From LGRD01 sp031382215 (lineage in GTDB: Bacteria > Pseudomonadota > Gammaproteobacteria > Burkholderiales > Burkholderiaceae_C): a DNA stretch of 64,000 bases. A program made the translations under genes and the position numbers. Of this stretch, positions 8,695 through 16,486 are shown in pieces. A model generated the notes under the pieces. It was not told the DNA's origin and ran no database searches. It saw only the letters and a list, made by a program, of their open reading frames with translations. The stretch covers positions 3,383-67,382 of the forward strand of contig JANMYQ010000361.1 in NCBI GenBank assembly GCA_031382215.1, read 5' to 3'. Every line of letters starts with the position of its first letter. Position 1 is the stretch's first letter.

Positions 8695-9867
8695 ATGCGC
8701 CGAACCTGGCTCATTTTCTCCCAAGCGGTCACTGTCGCCGTGGCAGTGCTGTTCGTGGTGGCCACGCTCAAGCCCGAGTGGCTCGCGCGCGGCGCCGGAC
8801 CGGCCACGCCCGCGGCGGCGGTGGTGCTGGCGCCGCCCGTGCAGACGGTGGCCTTGAACAGCGGTTCGGTGGTGACCAGCTACAGCGTCGCCGCCCGGCG
8901 CGCCACGCCGGCGGTGGTGAGCATCACCGCCAGCAAGGCGCCGGCCCGCCACCCCGGCGCCAACGACCCGTGGTTCCAGTTCTTCTTCGGCGATCGCTCG
9001 CGCCAGATGCCGCAAGAGCCGCAGATGGGCCTGGGCTCGGGCGTCATCGTCTCGTCCGACGGTTACCTGATCACCAACAATCACGTGATCGCCGACGCCA
9101 ACGACATCGAGGTCATGCTGACCGACGGGCGCCAGGCCAAGGCCAAGGTCATCGGCACCGACCCCGACACCGACGTGGCGGTGCTCAAGATCGAGCTCGA
9201 CCGCCTGCCCACCATCGCCTTCGGCGACAACGACGGCATGCAGGTCGGCGACGTGGTGCTGGCCATCGGCAACCCGTTCGGCGTGGGGCAGACGGTCACG
9301 TCCGGAATCATCAGCGCGCTCGGCCGCAACCAGCTCGGCATCAACACCTTCGAGAACTTCATCCAGACCGATGCCGCCATCAACCCCGGCAATTCCGGCG
9401 GCGCGCTGGTCGACGCCAACGGCAACCTGCTCGGCATCAACACCGCCATCTACTCACGCAGCGGCGGCAGCCTGGGCATCGGCTTCGCCATTCCGGTGGG
9501 CACCGCGCGCCAGGTGATGGAAGGGCTGATCAAGGACGGCATGGTCACGCGCGGCTGGATCGGCGTGGAGCCGCGCGACCTCACGCCCGAGATCGCCGAG
9601 ACGCTGAAGCTGCCGATCAAGCAAGGTGTGCTGATCACCGGCGTGCTCAACAGCGGGCCGGCCAGCAGCGCCGGGCTGCGCCCGGGCGACGTGGTGGTGA
9701 AGATCGCCGACACACCGGTGGCCAACACGGTGCAGTTGCTCGGTGCCGTGGCGGCGCTCAAGCCCCAGGCCACCGCAGTGATCAGCGTGCAGCGCGGCGA
9801 TCAGGCGCTGGCGCTGAACGTGCTAGTGGCGCAGCGGCCGAAGCAGAAGGTCCAGCCCGAGCGCTGA
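8695..9867 (+). CDS. HtrA/DegS-type periplasmic serine protease
   Basis: This is a trypsin-fold envelope protease of 390 residues with one PDZ domain. An N-terminal hydrophobic anchor (residues about 5-22) precedes a low-complexity linker. The catalytic triad is visible: His in LITNNHVIAD, Asp in DTDVAVLKI and Ser in NPGNSGGALV. The PDZ domain covers the C-terminal third (from GWIGVEPRDL). One PDZ and an uncleaved anchor resemble DegS/AlgW, which start the RseA-sigmaE cascade; whether this protein does so is an inference. The start at 8695 is chosen because it begins directly with the anchor. Confidence 0.92.
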   Translation: MRRTWLIFSQAVTVAVAVLFVVATLKPEWLARGAGPATPAAAVVLAPPVQTVALNSGSVVTSYSVAARRATPAVVSITASKAPARHPGANDPWFQFFFGDRSRQMPQEPQMGLGSGVIVSSDGYLITNNHVIADANDIEVMLTDGRQAKAKVIGTDPDTDVAVLKIELDRLPTIAFGDNDGMQVGDVVLAIGNPFGVGQTVTSGIISALGRNQLGINTFENFIQTDAAINPGNSGGALVDANGNLLGINTAIYSRSGGSLGIGFAIPVGTARQVMEGLIKDGMVTRGWIGVEPRDLTPEIAETLKLPIKQGVLITGVLNSGPASSAGLRPGDVVVKIADTPVANTVQLLGAVAALKPQATAVISVQRGDQALALNVLVAQRPKQKVQPER

Positions 9868-9868
9868 A

Positions 9869-9882
9869 CGCCCGGTCGGGCG
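9869..9882. terminator. Hairpin between convergent protease and tatC genes
   Basis: A perfect 5-bp G/C stem (CGCCC, loop GGTC, GGGCG) fills most of the 19-bp gap between the two stop codons. It has no T tract on either side, so it is a termination or mRNA-end protection candidate only. Confidence 0.4.
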
Positions 9883-9886
9883 CCTG

Positions 9887-10693
9887 CTACGCGCTCGGCT
9901 TCTCTTCAGACTTATCTCGAGTCGGCCCTTCGGCCGGCGCCTGGGTGTGCTTGATGAAGATCTGCGCGGCCCAGATGCCGACCTCGTACAAGATGCACAT
10001 CGGGATCGCCAGCGCGAGCTGCGAGACCACGTCGGGCGGCGTGATGACCGCGGCGATGATGAACGACAGCACGATGAAGTAGCTGCGGAATGCCTTCAGC
10101 TTCTCGATGCTGACCAGCCCCATGCGCGCCAGCACGATCACGACGATGGGCACCTCGAACGCGGCGCCGAAGGCAATGAACATGGTCAGCACGAAGCTGA
10201 GGTAGGCCTCGATGTCGGGCGCGGCGGTGATGCTCTTGGGCGCAAAGCTCTGGATGAACTTGAACACCTGCCCGAACACGAAGAAATAGCAGAACGCCAC
10301 GCCGATGAAGAACAGCAAGGTGCTGGAGATCACCAGCGGCATCACCAGCTTCTTCTCATGCGTGTAGAGGCCCGGCGCCACGAAGGCCCAGACCTGGTAC
10401 AGCACCACCGGCAAGGCCACCAGAAAGGCCGCCAACAGGGTGATCTTCAGCGGCACCAGGAACGGCGAGATCACGTTGGTCGCAATCAGCGTGGTGCCGG
10501 CCGGCAACTGCGCCACCAGCGGCGCGGCGAGCAGGTCGTAGAGCATGCTCGGGCCCGGCCAGAACGCCAGCACGCCGAAGCACACCCCCACCGCGATCGC
10601 CGCACGCACCAGCCGGTCACGCAACTCGACCAAGTGGGTGACGAAGGGTTGTTCGGTGCCCGCGAGTTCGTCGGGGTTCTTGTCGTCGCTCAT
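9887..10693 (-). CDS. tatC: Sec-independent protein translocase TatC
   Basis: TatC is the six-helix core of the twin-arginine translocase and recognises Tat signal peptides together with TatB. The 268-residue protein shows the conserved start of the family (FVTHLVELRDRLVRA), the cytoplasmic and periplasmic loops around FVAPGLYTHEKKLV, and six hydrophobic stretches. The start MSDDKNPDE at 10693 is chosen over an upstream basic extension with no homology. The hydrophilic C-terminus contains a charged tail. It is last in a tatA-tatB-tatC run. Likely clients in this window include the Rieske protein and the multicopper oxidase. Confidence 0.96.
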   Translation of the reverse strand: MSDDKNPDELAGTEQPFVTHLVELRDRLVRAAIAVGVCFGVLAFWPGPSMLYDLLAAPLVAQLPAGTTLIATNVISPFLVPLKITLLAAFLVALPVVLYQVWAFVAPGLYTHEKKLVMPLVISSTLLFFIGVAFCYFFVFGQVFKFIQSFAPKSITAAPDIEAYLSFVLTMFIAFGAAFEVPIVVIVLARMGLVSIEKLKAFRSYFIVLSFIIAAVITPPDVVSQLALAIPMCILYEVGIWAAQIFIKHTQAPAEGPTRDKSEEKPSA

Positions 10694-10700
10694 GTACGGC

Positions 10701-11186
10701 TCATGCCGTGGGACGCGGCGGGCGGAAGCGCGCCACGCGCGCCGCGCCCGACTGCGCCTTGGCGCGAATGCCGTTGCGCTGCTTGTACCACTGCGGTGTT
10801 GCACCGCGCTTGAGGCGCCATTTCTTCTTCGGGTGCTTGTATTCTGGGGGCGGTGGCTGCACGGGCTCGTACGAGCCGCTGTGGTCGGGCAAGCCGGAAG
10901 TGGCGTCCTGCCAGGTCTTGTCGAAGTCGGCGCTGGTCTGGTGAATCTCGTTGCTCACCGTCTGCTCGACGTCGCGCGCCGCACTTTCGATGTCGGTCTT
11001 CATCTTCTTGAGCTCTTCCAGCTCGATCGAGCGATTGACCTCGGCCTTCACGTCGGCCACGTAACGCTGCGCCTTGCCGAGCATGTGTCCCACCGTTCGC
11101 GCCACGCGCGGCAGCTTCTCCGGCCCGATCACGATCAGCGCCACCGCGCCAATCAGCGCGATCTTGTCGAAGCCGAAATCGATCAT
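10701..11186 (-). CDS. tatB: Sec-independent protein translocase TatB
   Basis: TatB pairs with TatC as the signal-peptide receptor of the Tat system. The 161-residue product begins MIDFGFDKIALIGAVALIV, one short transmembrane helix, followed by the family hinge GPEKLPRVARTVG and a long amphipathic charged helix. A basic and proline-rich C-terminal tail follows. The ATG at 11186 is chosen because it places the transmembrane helix at the N-terminus. It lies 10 bp after tatA and 7 bp before tatC. Confidence 0.94.
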   Translation of the reverse strand: MIDFGFDKIALIGAVALIVIGPEKLPRVARTVGHMLGKAQRYVADVKAEVNRSIELEELKKMKTDIESAARDVEQTVSNEIHQTSADFDKTWQDATSGLPDHSGSYEPVQPPPPEYKHPKKKWRLKRGATPQWYKQRNGIRAKAQSGAARVARFRPPRPTA

Positions 11187-11196
11187 CGCCGACGGT

Positions 11197-11442
11197 TCAG
11201 GACTTCGTCTTCGCCTGCACGTCCACCGTGTTCTCGTCGCTCGCCTTCTGCGCATTGCTCACCTGCGCTGCCGGCGACGACGGATCGGCCGCGGCAGAAG
11301 CCCCCCCGTCCTTGACTCCGTCCTTGAAGCCCTTGACCGCACCGCCCAGATCGGAGCCGATGTTCTTGAGCTTCTTGGTACCGAACACCAGCACCACGAT
11401 CAGCAAAACGATCAACCAATGCCAAACGCTGAATGAACCCAT
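11197..11442 (-). CDS. tatA: Sec-independent protein translocase TatA
   Basis: TatA forms the oligomeric part of the twin-arginine transport pore. The 81-residue protein has an N-terminal transmembrane helix (WHWLIVLLIVVLVFG), the hinge FGTKKLKNIGSDLGGAVKGFK, and an amphipathic helix with a polar tail. It opens the tatABC run and follows a HIT protein on the same strand. Confidence 0.96.
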   Translation of the reverse strand: MGSFSVWHWLIVLLIVVLVFGTKKLKNIGSDLGGAVKGFKDGVKDGGASAAADPSSPAAQVSNAQKASDENTVDVQAKTKS

Positions 11443-11502
11443 GATTTTTCTCCAGAGAGGAATGAGGGAATTCTAGGGGCCGCCTGCCGGAAGGGGCTTT
11501 GC

Positions 11503-11850
11503 TCAACCCTTGGCCCAGGGCCGCGGCCCGCCCATCACGTGCATGTGCACGTGCTGCACTTCTTGCCGGCCGTCGGGACCGGTGTTGATCAAGGTGCGAA
11601 AGCCGTTGGTCACGCCTTGCTGCAGCATCAGCTTGGGCGCCAGCGCAAGCATGCGGCCGAGCAGCGGCTCGTGCTCGTCGGTCAATTCGTACATCGTGGC
11701 CACGTGCTGCTTCGGGATGATCAGCAGGTGCACTGGCGCCCATGGCTCGATGTCGTGAAAGACCAGCAGTTCGTCGTCCTCGTGGGCCTTGCGGCTCGGG
11801 ATCTGGCCGGCGACGATTTTGCAGAAGATGCAGGTCGGGTCGTGACTCAT
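11503..11850 (-). CDS. HIT-family nucleotide hydrolase/transferase
   Basis: This is a 115-residue histidine-triad protein of the HINT type, which hydrolyse purine nucleoside phosphoramidates in characterised members. The catalytic triad motif HVHMHV is near the C-terminus. A zinc-type CIFCKIV segment lies at the N-terminus, and the family HLLIIPKQHV strand is in the middle. In Burkholderiales this gene commonly lies between hisE and tatA, as here. The physiological substrate is unknown. Confidence 0.93.
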   Translation of the reverse strand: MSHDPTCIFCKIVAGQIPSRKAHEDDELLVFHDIEPWAPVHLLIIPKQHVATMYELTDEHEPLLGRMLALAPKLMLQQGVTNGFRTLINTGPDGRQEVQHVHMHVMGGPRPWAKG

Positions 11851-11860
11851 GACCGGTCTC

Positions 11861-12250
11861 TCATTGCGGCATCGCCTTGCCGGCGTTCAAGTTCATCCAG
11901 CCGCGGATCACGCGGTACAGGAACCAGATCGAGATCGCAGCCCAGGCAATCCAGCCCGGCAGCACCAGCAGGATCCAGAGCGGAATCGTGATCACGTACA
12001 GCCCACCGGCCCACAGCACCGAACGAATGCGCCAGCTGAAGTGCGACTCCTGCCAGGTGCCCGCGGCATCGTCCTTCTTCACCATGTCGATGATGAAGGC
12101 CACGATCAGCAGCACGATGCTGGCTTGCACGCCGGGCAGCACTGCGCCCACCGCAACGATGGTGTGCAGCAGGTAACTGATATTGCCGACCGTCTTCAGG
12201 CTGCGTTGGCGGCCATCTTCCACGTCGATCACTTCATTCATGTTGCTCAT
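11861..12250 (-). CDS. DUF4870-like membrane protein
   Basis: This 129-residue protein has four predicted membrane spans: NISYLLHTIVAVGAVLPGV, SIVLLIVAFIID, SVLWAGGLYVITIPLWILLVLPG and WAAISIWFLYRVIRGW. It resembles the DUF4870/TIC20-like small membrane proteins of unknown function. It is translationally coupled to hisE by a four-base ATGA overlap, a conserved arrangement in this group. A role in histidine synthesis is not implied by the sequence. Confidence 0.78.
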   Translation of the reverse strand: MSNMNEVIDVEDGRQRSLKTVGNISYLLHTIVAVGAVLPGVQASIVLLIVAFIIDMVKKDDAAGTWQESHFSWRIRSVLWAGGLYVITIPLWILLVLPGWIAWAAISIWFLYRVIRGWMNLNAGKAMPQ

Positions 12251-12591
12251 GTTCCATCTGCCTCACGATCCTGCATCTTGCGGGATGCAAATTCTTCAAG
12301 CCCTGAGAGTCCTTCGCGGCGCTCCAGCTCCTTCAGCACATCGGCGGGCCTCAGGCCGAATGCGCTGAGCGCGAGCATCGAATGGAACCACAGGTCGGCA
12401 ACCTCGCCCACGATCCTGGCAGGTTCGCCGTCCTTGCAGGCCATCACGACTTCGGTCGCTTCTTCTCCGATCTTCTTCAGGATCGCGTCATGGCCCTTCG
12501 AGAACAGCCGTGCGACGTAACTCTTGTCGGGGTCACCACCGCGCCGCGATTCGATGACCTGCGCCAGCCGCTCCAAAGTGTCGTCGCTCAT
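12247..12591 (-). CDS. hisE: Phosphoribosyl-ATP pyrophosphatase
   Basis: HisE hydrolyses phosphoribosyl-ATP to phosphoribosyl-AMP and pyrophosphate, step two of histidine synthesis. The 114-residue helical product has the MazG-like metal motif KKIGEEATEVVMACKDG and a following EVADLWFHSML. The ATG at 12589-12591 is chosen because it overlaps the hisI stop (12588-12590) by four bases and matches the family start (LERLAQVIESRR). A longer open frame to 12669 lies inside hisI and is ignored. Confidence 0.95.
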   Translation of the reverse strand: MSDDTLERLAQVIESRRGGDPDKSYVARLFSKGHDAILKKIGEEATEVVMACKDGEPARIVGEVADLWFHSMLALSAFGLRPADVLKELERREGLSGLEEFASRKMQDREADGT

Positions 12592-12977
12592 TTGTAGATG
12601 CTTTCCGGGTCTTTCAAGACCGGCTCGGTGGTTTTCCACTCGCCGCCCTGCAAAAGGCTGAAGAAACACGAGTGTCGCCCGGTGTGGCAGGCAATGCCGG
12701 GGGTGTGGCCGAGTTGTTCCACCTTGAGCAACACCACGTCCTTGTCACAATCCAGTCGCAATTCATGCACCTTCTGGATGTGGCCGCTCTCTTCGCCCTT
12801 GTGCCACAGGCGCTGGCGCGAGCGGCTGAAGTACACCGCCTCGCCCAGCTCCGCCGTCTTGGCCAACGCCTCGCGGTTCATGAACGCGAACATCAGCACG
12901 TCGTTGCTGCCGACTTCCTGCGCAATCACCGGCACCAGGCCCTGCGGATCCCACTTCACTTCATCGAGCCAGTTCAT
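12588..12977 (-). CDS. hisI: Phosphoribosyl-AMP cyclohydrolase
   Basis: HisI opens the adenine ring of phosphoribosyl-AMP, step three of histidine synthesis. The 129-residue protein shows the family zinc and magnesium motifs: RLDCDKDVVLLKVEQLG and GIACHTGRHSCFF, with HKGEESGH upstream. It starts at 12977 (MNWLDEVKWD). The usual upstream neighbour hisF is missing; the next gene upstream on this strand is a Nudix hydrolase, 22 bp away. The remaining his genes must lie elsewhere on the genome. Confidence 0.95.
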   Translation of the reverse strand: MNWLDEVKWDPQGLVPVIAQEVGSNDVLMFAFMNREALAKTAELGEAVYFSRSRQRLWHKGEESGHIQKVHELRLDCDKDVVLLKVEQLGHTPGIACHTGRHSCFFSLLQGGEWKTTEPVLKDPESIYK

Positions 12978-12999
12978 GGCTTCCAGTGTAGCGGGGGGC

Positions 13000-13431
13000 T
13001 CAGGCCCCGCTGTGCGTTGCTCCGGCAAAACCGCGCTCGGCGGCAAACCATCTGAGCACCGGAATCGTGCCCGGCAGCACCGGGGTCACTTCCACCGGCA
13101 GCGTCTGCCAGGCCATCGCCTGGCGCTCGCGCATTTCGAACTCGCCGCTCCACTCGAAGACCTTGCAGAAGTGCAGGCGCACGACCGCGTGCGGGTACTC
13201 CATCAGCTCGACCTTCCAGGGCAGGGCCGCGCCGATGCGGATGCCCAGCTCTTCGTGCAACTCGCGGCGCAGCGCTTCTTCCACCGTTTCGCCGGCTTCC
13301 AGCTTGCCGCCAGGGAATTCCCAATAGCCGGCGTAGACCTTGCCTTCGGGGCGTGAGGTGACGAGGAAGCGGCCCGCAGCGTCGATCAGAACCCCGACCG
13401 CTACATTCCCCGGCGTGCGGTCGGTGTTCAA
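13000..13431 (-). CDS. Nudix hydrolase, MutT-like
   Basis: This is a 143-residue Nudix enzyme of the 8-oxo-dGTP diphosphatase type. The Nudix box is intact: GGKLEAGETVEEALRRELHEELGI. The best start is a TTG at 13431, which overlaps the stop of the upstream ATPase in a TTGA, giving MNTDRTPGNVAVGVLID. No ATG start with family sequence is available upstream. It is coupled to the ATPase gene, a pairing seen in other Burkholderiales. Cleaning of oxidised nucleotides is a family-based guess at its role. Confidence 0.87.
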   Translation of the reverse strand: MNTDRTPGNVAVGVLIDAAGRFLVTSRPEGKVYAGYWEFPGGKLEAGETVEEALRRELHEELGIRIGAALPWKVELMEYPHAVVRLHFCKVFEWSGEFEMRERQAMAWQTLPVEVTPVLPGTIPVLRWFAAERGFAGATHSGA

Positions 13432-14306
13432 GCGTGGTGCCTTCCGGCGTAGTCCTTCGCAAACTGAAAGGCCACCCGCCCCGAGCGAGAGCCGCGTTCC
13501 AGCGCCCACACCAGGCTCTCCTGGCGCGCCGCGGCAATCGCGTCTTCGCTCACGTCGAAACCGCGCAGCCATTGCGCCACGATGGCCAGGTACTCGTCCT
13601 GGCTGAACGGGTAGAAGCTGACCCACAGGCCGAAACGTTCGCTCAGCGAGATTTTTTCTTCCACCACCTCGCCCGGGTGCACTTCGCCGTTGTCGAGGTG
13701 CTTGTAGCTGAGGTTCTCTTTCATGTACTCGGGCAGCAGGTGGCGGCGGTTGCTGGTGGCGTAGATCAGCACGTTGTCGCTGGCCTGCGAGATCGAACCG
13801 TCGAGGATGGACTTGAGCGCCTTGTAGCCGGGCTCGCCTTCGTCGAAGCTCAGGTCGTCGCAGAAAACGACGAAGCGCTCGGGCCGCTCGGCCACCAGGT
13901 CGACGATGTCGGGCAAGTCCACCAGGTCGGTCTTGTCGACCTCGATCAGGCGCAGCCCGCGCGGGGAAAACTCATTCAGCACCGCCTTGATCAGCGAACT
14001 CTTGCCGGTGCCGCGCGCGCCGGTCAGCAACACGTTGTTGGCGCCGAAGCCGGCAACGAACTGCTCGGTGTTTCGCACCAGCCGTTCCTTTTGCGGCTCG
14101 ACTTCAACCAGCGCGTCGAGCCGGATAGTCGCCACATGCCGCACCGGCTCGATCAGCCCCGAACCACCGCGCTTGCGGTAACGGTAGGCGATCGACGCGG
14201 CCCAGTCGGGCGCCGTCAGCGGGTGCGGCAGCACGGCTTCGAGACGCCCCAGAAGCGCTTCGGCGCGGGTGATGAGTTGCAGCAGCGGTTCGTCGGGCTT
14301 GGACAT
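13428..14306 (-). CDS. DUF815 family P-loop ATPase
   Basis: This is a 292-residue AAA-like ATPase of the DUF815 family, of unknown function. It has a Walker A motif (LTGARGTGKSSLIKA), a Walker B-like strand (FVVFCDDLSFDEGE) and a sensor-like YATSNRRHLL. The start at 14306 (MSKPDEPLLQ) is preferred to an ATG six codons upstream at 14324. The protein ends ...AGRHHA, and its stop overlaps the TTG start of the Nudix gene. Confidence 0.85.
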   Translation of the reverse strand: MSKPDEPLLQLITRAEALLGRLEAVLPHPLTAPDWAASIAYRYRKRGGSGLIEPVRHVATIRLDALVEVEPQKERLVRNTEQFVAGFGANNVLLTGARGTGKSSLIKAVLNEFSPRGLRLIEVDKTDLVDLPDIVDLVAERPERFVVFCDDLSFDEGEPGYKALKSILDGSISQASDNVLIYATSNRRHLLPEYMKENLSYKHLDNGEVHPGEVVEEKISLSERFGLWVSFYPFSQDEYLAIVAQWLRGFDVSEDAIAAARQESLVWALERGSRSGRVAFQFAKDYAGRHHA

Positions 14307-14386
14307 GGCAAGTGGCAGTCGCAATGAGCAGTGTCAGGGGCAAAAAAATCAAGCGGCAGTTTACCGGTGCGCTCTGCGGCGCGCTG

Positions 14387-15049
14387 TCAACCAGGCGCCC
14401 GCACCGGCAGCTGGGTTACCGAGCCGTCGCCGACCACGAACACCCGATCGCCTGCCTGCGCACGAATGCCGTGCATGCCGGTGAACGCGCCGAACGCCGG
14501 CAGCACGCCCACCTGGGGCCCGAACCAGAAGCACGGCAGGCGCAGGTGGTCGCGTGCCCGGCCGCCCAGGTGCATGCAGGGATGCAGGTGGCCGGCCAGC
14601 ACATAGGCACCAGGCACCGGCCGCGGGTGGTGGCACAACGCCAGCGCGCCGAGCATCAACGGTTCATCGACACATTCGAGCCCGAGCGCCGCGGGCGGGT
14701 CGCCGGCGCGGTCGTCGTGGTTGCCGCGCACGAGGGTCAGCGCCAGTTCGGGGTGGGCCTGGCGCCAGCGCGCCACCGCGCCCAAGGTCGAGGCCGCGTG
14801 CGAGCGGGCCGAGTGCAGGAAGTCGCCCAGGAACACGATCCGCCGCACACTCAGCCGCGCCACCAGATCGGCCAGCACGCTCAAGGTCTCGGTCGTCGTT
14901 CCGCGCGGCACCGGCACGCCCATCTTGCGAAAACTCACGGCCTTGCCGATGTGCGCATCGGCCACCAGCAGCGTGTGGGTGTCAGGCAGGAAGGCGGCCT
15001 TCTGCGGCAGCAGGGTCAGCGGCTGGCCACCGACCGGGGTCGTCAGCAT
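14387..15049 (-). CDS. PdeM-type calcineurin-like metallophosphoesterase
   Basis: This 220-residue phosphoesterase matches the endonuclease-like PdeM family often associated with ATP-dependent DNA ligase and helicase in a DNA repair cluster. Metal ligand motifs in order are ADAHIGK, FLGDFLHSA, VRGNHDD, CHHPRPV and AGHLHPC. The start at 15049 follows an upstream hydrophilic stretch that is not family-like. None of the usual ligase, exonuclease or Lhr partners is adjacent; the neighbours are slmA and the ATPase. Function as a nuclease is therefore by family only. Confidence 0.8.
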   Translation of the reverse strand: MLTTPVGGQPLTLLPQKAAFLPDTHTLLVADAHIGKAVSFRKMGVPVPRGTTTETLSVLADLVARLSVRRIVFLGDFLHSARSHAASTLGAVARWRQAHPELALTLVRGNHDDRAGDPPAALGLECVDEPLMLGALALCHHPRPVPGAYVLAGHLHPCMHLGGRARDHLRLPCFWFGPQVGVLPAFGAFTGMHGIRAQAGDRVFVVGDGSVTQLPVRAPG

Positions 15050-15077
15050 CGATGGTGAGGAAAGGTCGAAACCGCTG

Positions 15078-15749
15078 TCAGCCCACCAGCATGCGCAAAG
15101 CACCGTCGAGCTGTTCGGTCGGGCTGCGCTTGAAGCCCGAGCGCGTGTAGCGCTGCAAGCGCCCGACCACAAAGGCGGTGAGCACCGACGCGCGCAGATT
15201 GGCTTCGACCGTCGGCTGCGCCGAGCCGGCTGCTTCGGCCACCAGGCGCAGGCTTTGGCGCAGCTGCGACTCGATGCGGTCGAAGAACTGGTTCATGCGC
15301 GCGAGCAGGCGGTCGTTCTCGAACACCAGCGCGTCGCCCACCATCACGCGCGTCATGCCGGGGTTCTTTTCGCCGAACTGCAGCAGCACCGTGAGCACCT
15401 TGTGCACCTGCGCCGACGGGTCAGGCTCGCGTTCGTTGATCTGGTTGACGAGTGTGAACACGCTCTGTTCGATGAACTCGATCAGGCCCTCGAACATCTG
15501 CGCCTTGCTGGCGAAGTGGCGGTACAGCGCCGCTTCGCTCACGTCGAGCTTGGCGGCCAGCGCGGCGGTGGTGATGCGCTCGGCGCCCGGCTGCTCGAGC
15601 ATGCCGGCCAGCGTTTCGAGAATCTGCACCCGGCGCTCGCCCGGCTTGGGCCGCTTGCGCACCGCCGGAGCGGTGGCCACACCGATCAGTGCCTGCGGTT
15701 CACGGTCTTCTTCAGCGTCGGTGGAAGGCAGGTCGGAAGTGTGGGTCAT
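15078..15749 (-). CDS. slmA: Nucleoid occlusion factor, TetR family
   Basis: SlmA binds specific chromosomal sites and blocks FtsZ assembly over the nucleoid. The 223-residue product has an N-terminal disordered stretch and a TetR DNA-binding domain (RRVQILETLAGMLEQ through KLDVSEAALYRHFASKAQMFEGL), then an all-helical C-terminal domain. The start at 15749 overlaps the stop of the nucleotidase gene in an ATGA; the frame stays open further upstream within that gene. The argB, nucleotidase, slmA order is common in Burkholderiales, but the SlmA role has been shown mainly in gammaproteobacteria. Confidence 0.85.
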   Translation of the reverse strand: MTHTSDLPSTDAEEDREPQALIGVATAPAVRKRPKPGERRVQILETLAGMLEQPGAERITTAALAAKLDVSEAALYRHFASKAQMFEGLIEFIEQSVFTLVNQINEREPDPSAQVHKVLTVLLQFGEKNPGMTRVMVGDALVFENDRLLARMNQFFDRIESQLRQSLRLVAEAAGSAQPTVEANLRASVLTAFVVGRLQRYTRSGFKRSPTEQLDGALRMLVG

Positions 15750-16486
15750 CGCAGGTGGCGCAGCGCTTGAAGCGACTTGATTTTGGCACACACATACGAG
15801 GGCTTCCGACAAGGGTGAACACCAACTTCAAAGTGTTTGGCGCCCGCGTTGTCGCCGTTGCGCAACGTGCCGCCGTAAGTTCCTCGATAGCGTCCATCAA
15901 GGTAGCGTTGCATCCAAGCGGTTTTCATGCCAATGCCTCGTGCCGCCTTCTGGTGCTCGAGCGTGTCTTCCACCAGCACGCAGCGGCTCGGGCGCAGCTT
16001 CAGGCGGGCGCAGACGTGGCGGAACATGCGCGCGTCGGGTTTGGGGCGCAGGTGGCCGAACATGTGCATGTCTTCGATGCTGATGACGCCCTCGAAGCAG
16101 TCGGCCAGACGCAAGGTGTTCAGCACCCGCAACGCGTACGCGCGCGGCGCGTTGGTCAGGATGAAGCGGCGCCCTTTCAGGCGCTTCAGCGCGGCGCGGT
16201 CGTGCGCGCTGGTGCGCAGGCGCTGCTCCAGGCCGGGCAGTCGGTGCGTCTCGTGCAGGAAGTGGCTGGCCTTCACGTCGTGGTGGCGCACCAGCCCGAG
16301 CAGGGTGGCGCCGTAGCGCCGCCAATAGTGCTGGCGCAGCGCCACGGCCGCCTCGGCTTCCAGGCCGAGGTGGGTGGTCATGTACTCGCTCATCGCGCGG
16401 CTGGTGGGGCCGAACGCGGCATGGCTCGCATCGTGCAGCGTGTTGTCCAGGTCGAACAGCCAGACGGGTGGCGGGCGCTGGCTCAA
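15746..16486 (-). CDS. Pyrimidine 5'-nucleotidase (HAD family)
   Basis: This is a HAD-superfamily phosphatase of the SDT1/pyrimidine nucleotidase type. The 246-residue product has motif I WLFDLDNTLHD near the N-terminus, motif II ILTNAPRAYA, motif III lysine in HLRPKPDARMF, and motif IV VLVEDTLEHQKAA. No ATG fits; the start is a TTG at 16486 overlapping the upstream transporter stop (TTGA). The C-terminal 30 residues after the HAD core are basic and less conserved. Substrate is inferred from family membership. Confidence 0.87.
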   Translation of the reverse strand: MSQRPPPVWLFDLDNTLHDASHAAFGPTSRAMSEYMTTHLGLEAEAAVALRQHYWRRYGATLLGLVRHHDVKASHFLHETHRLPGLEQRLRTSAHDRAALKRLKGRRFILTNAPRAYALRVLNTLRLADCFEGVISIEDMHMFGHLRPKPDARMFRHVCARLKLRPSRCVLVEDTLEHQKAARGIGMKTAWMQRYLDGRYRGTYGGTLRNGDNAGAKHFEVGVHPCRKPSYVCAKIKSLQALRHLR

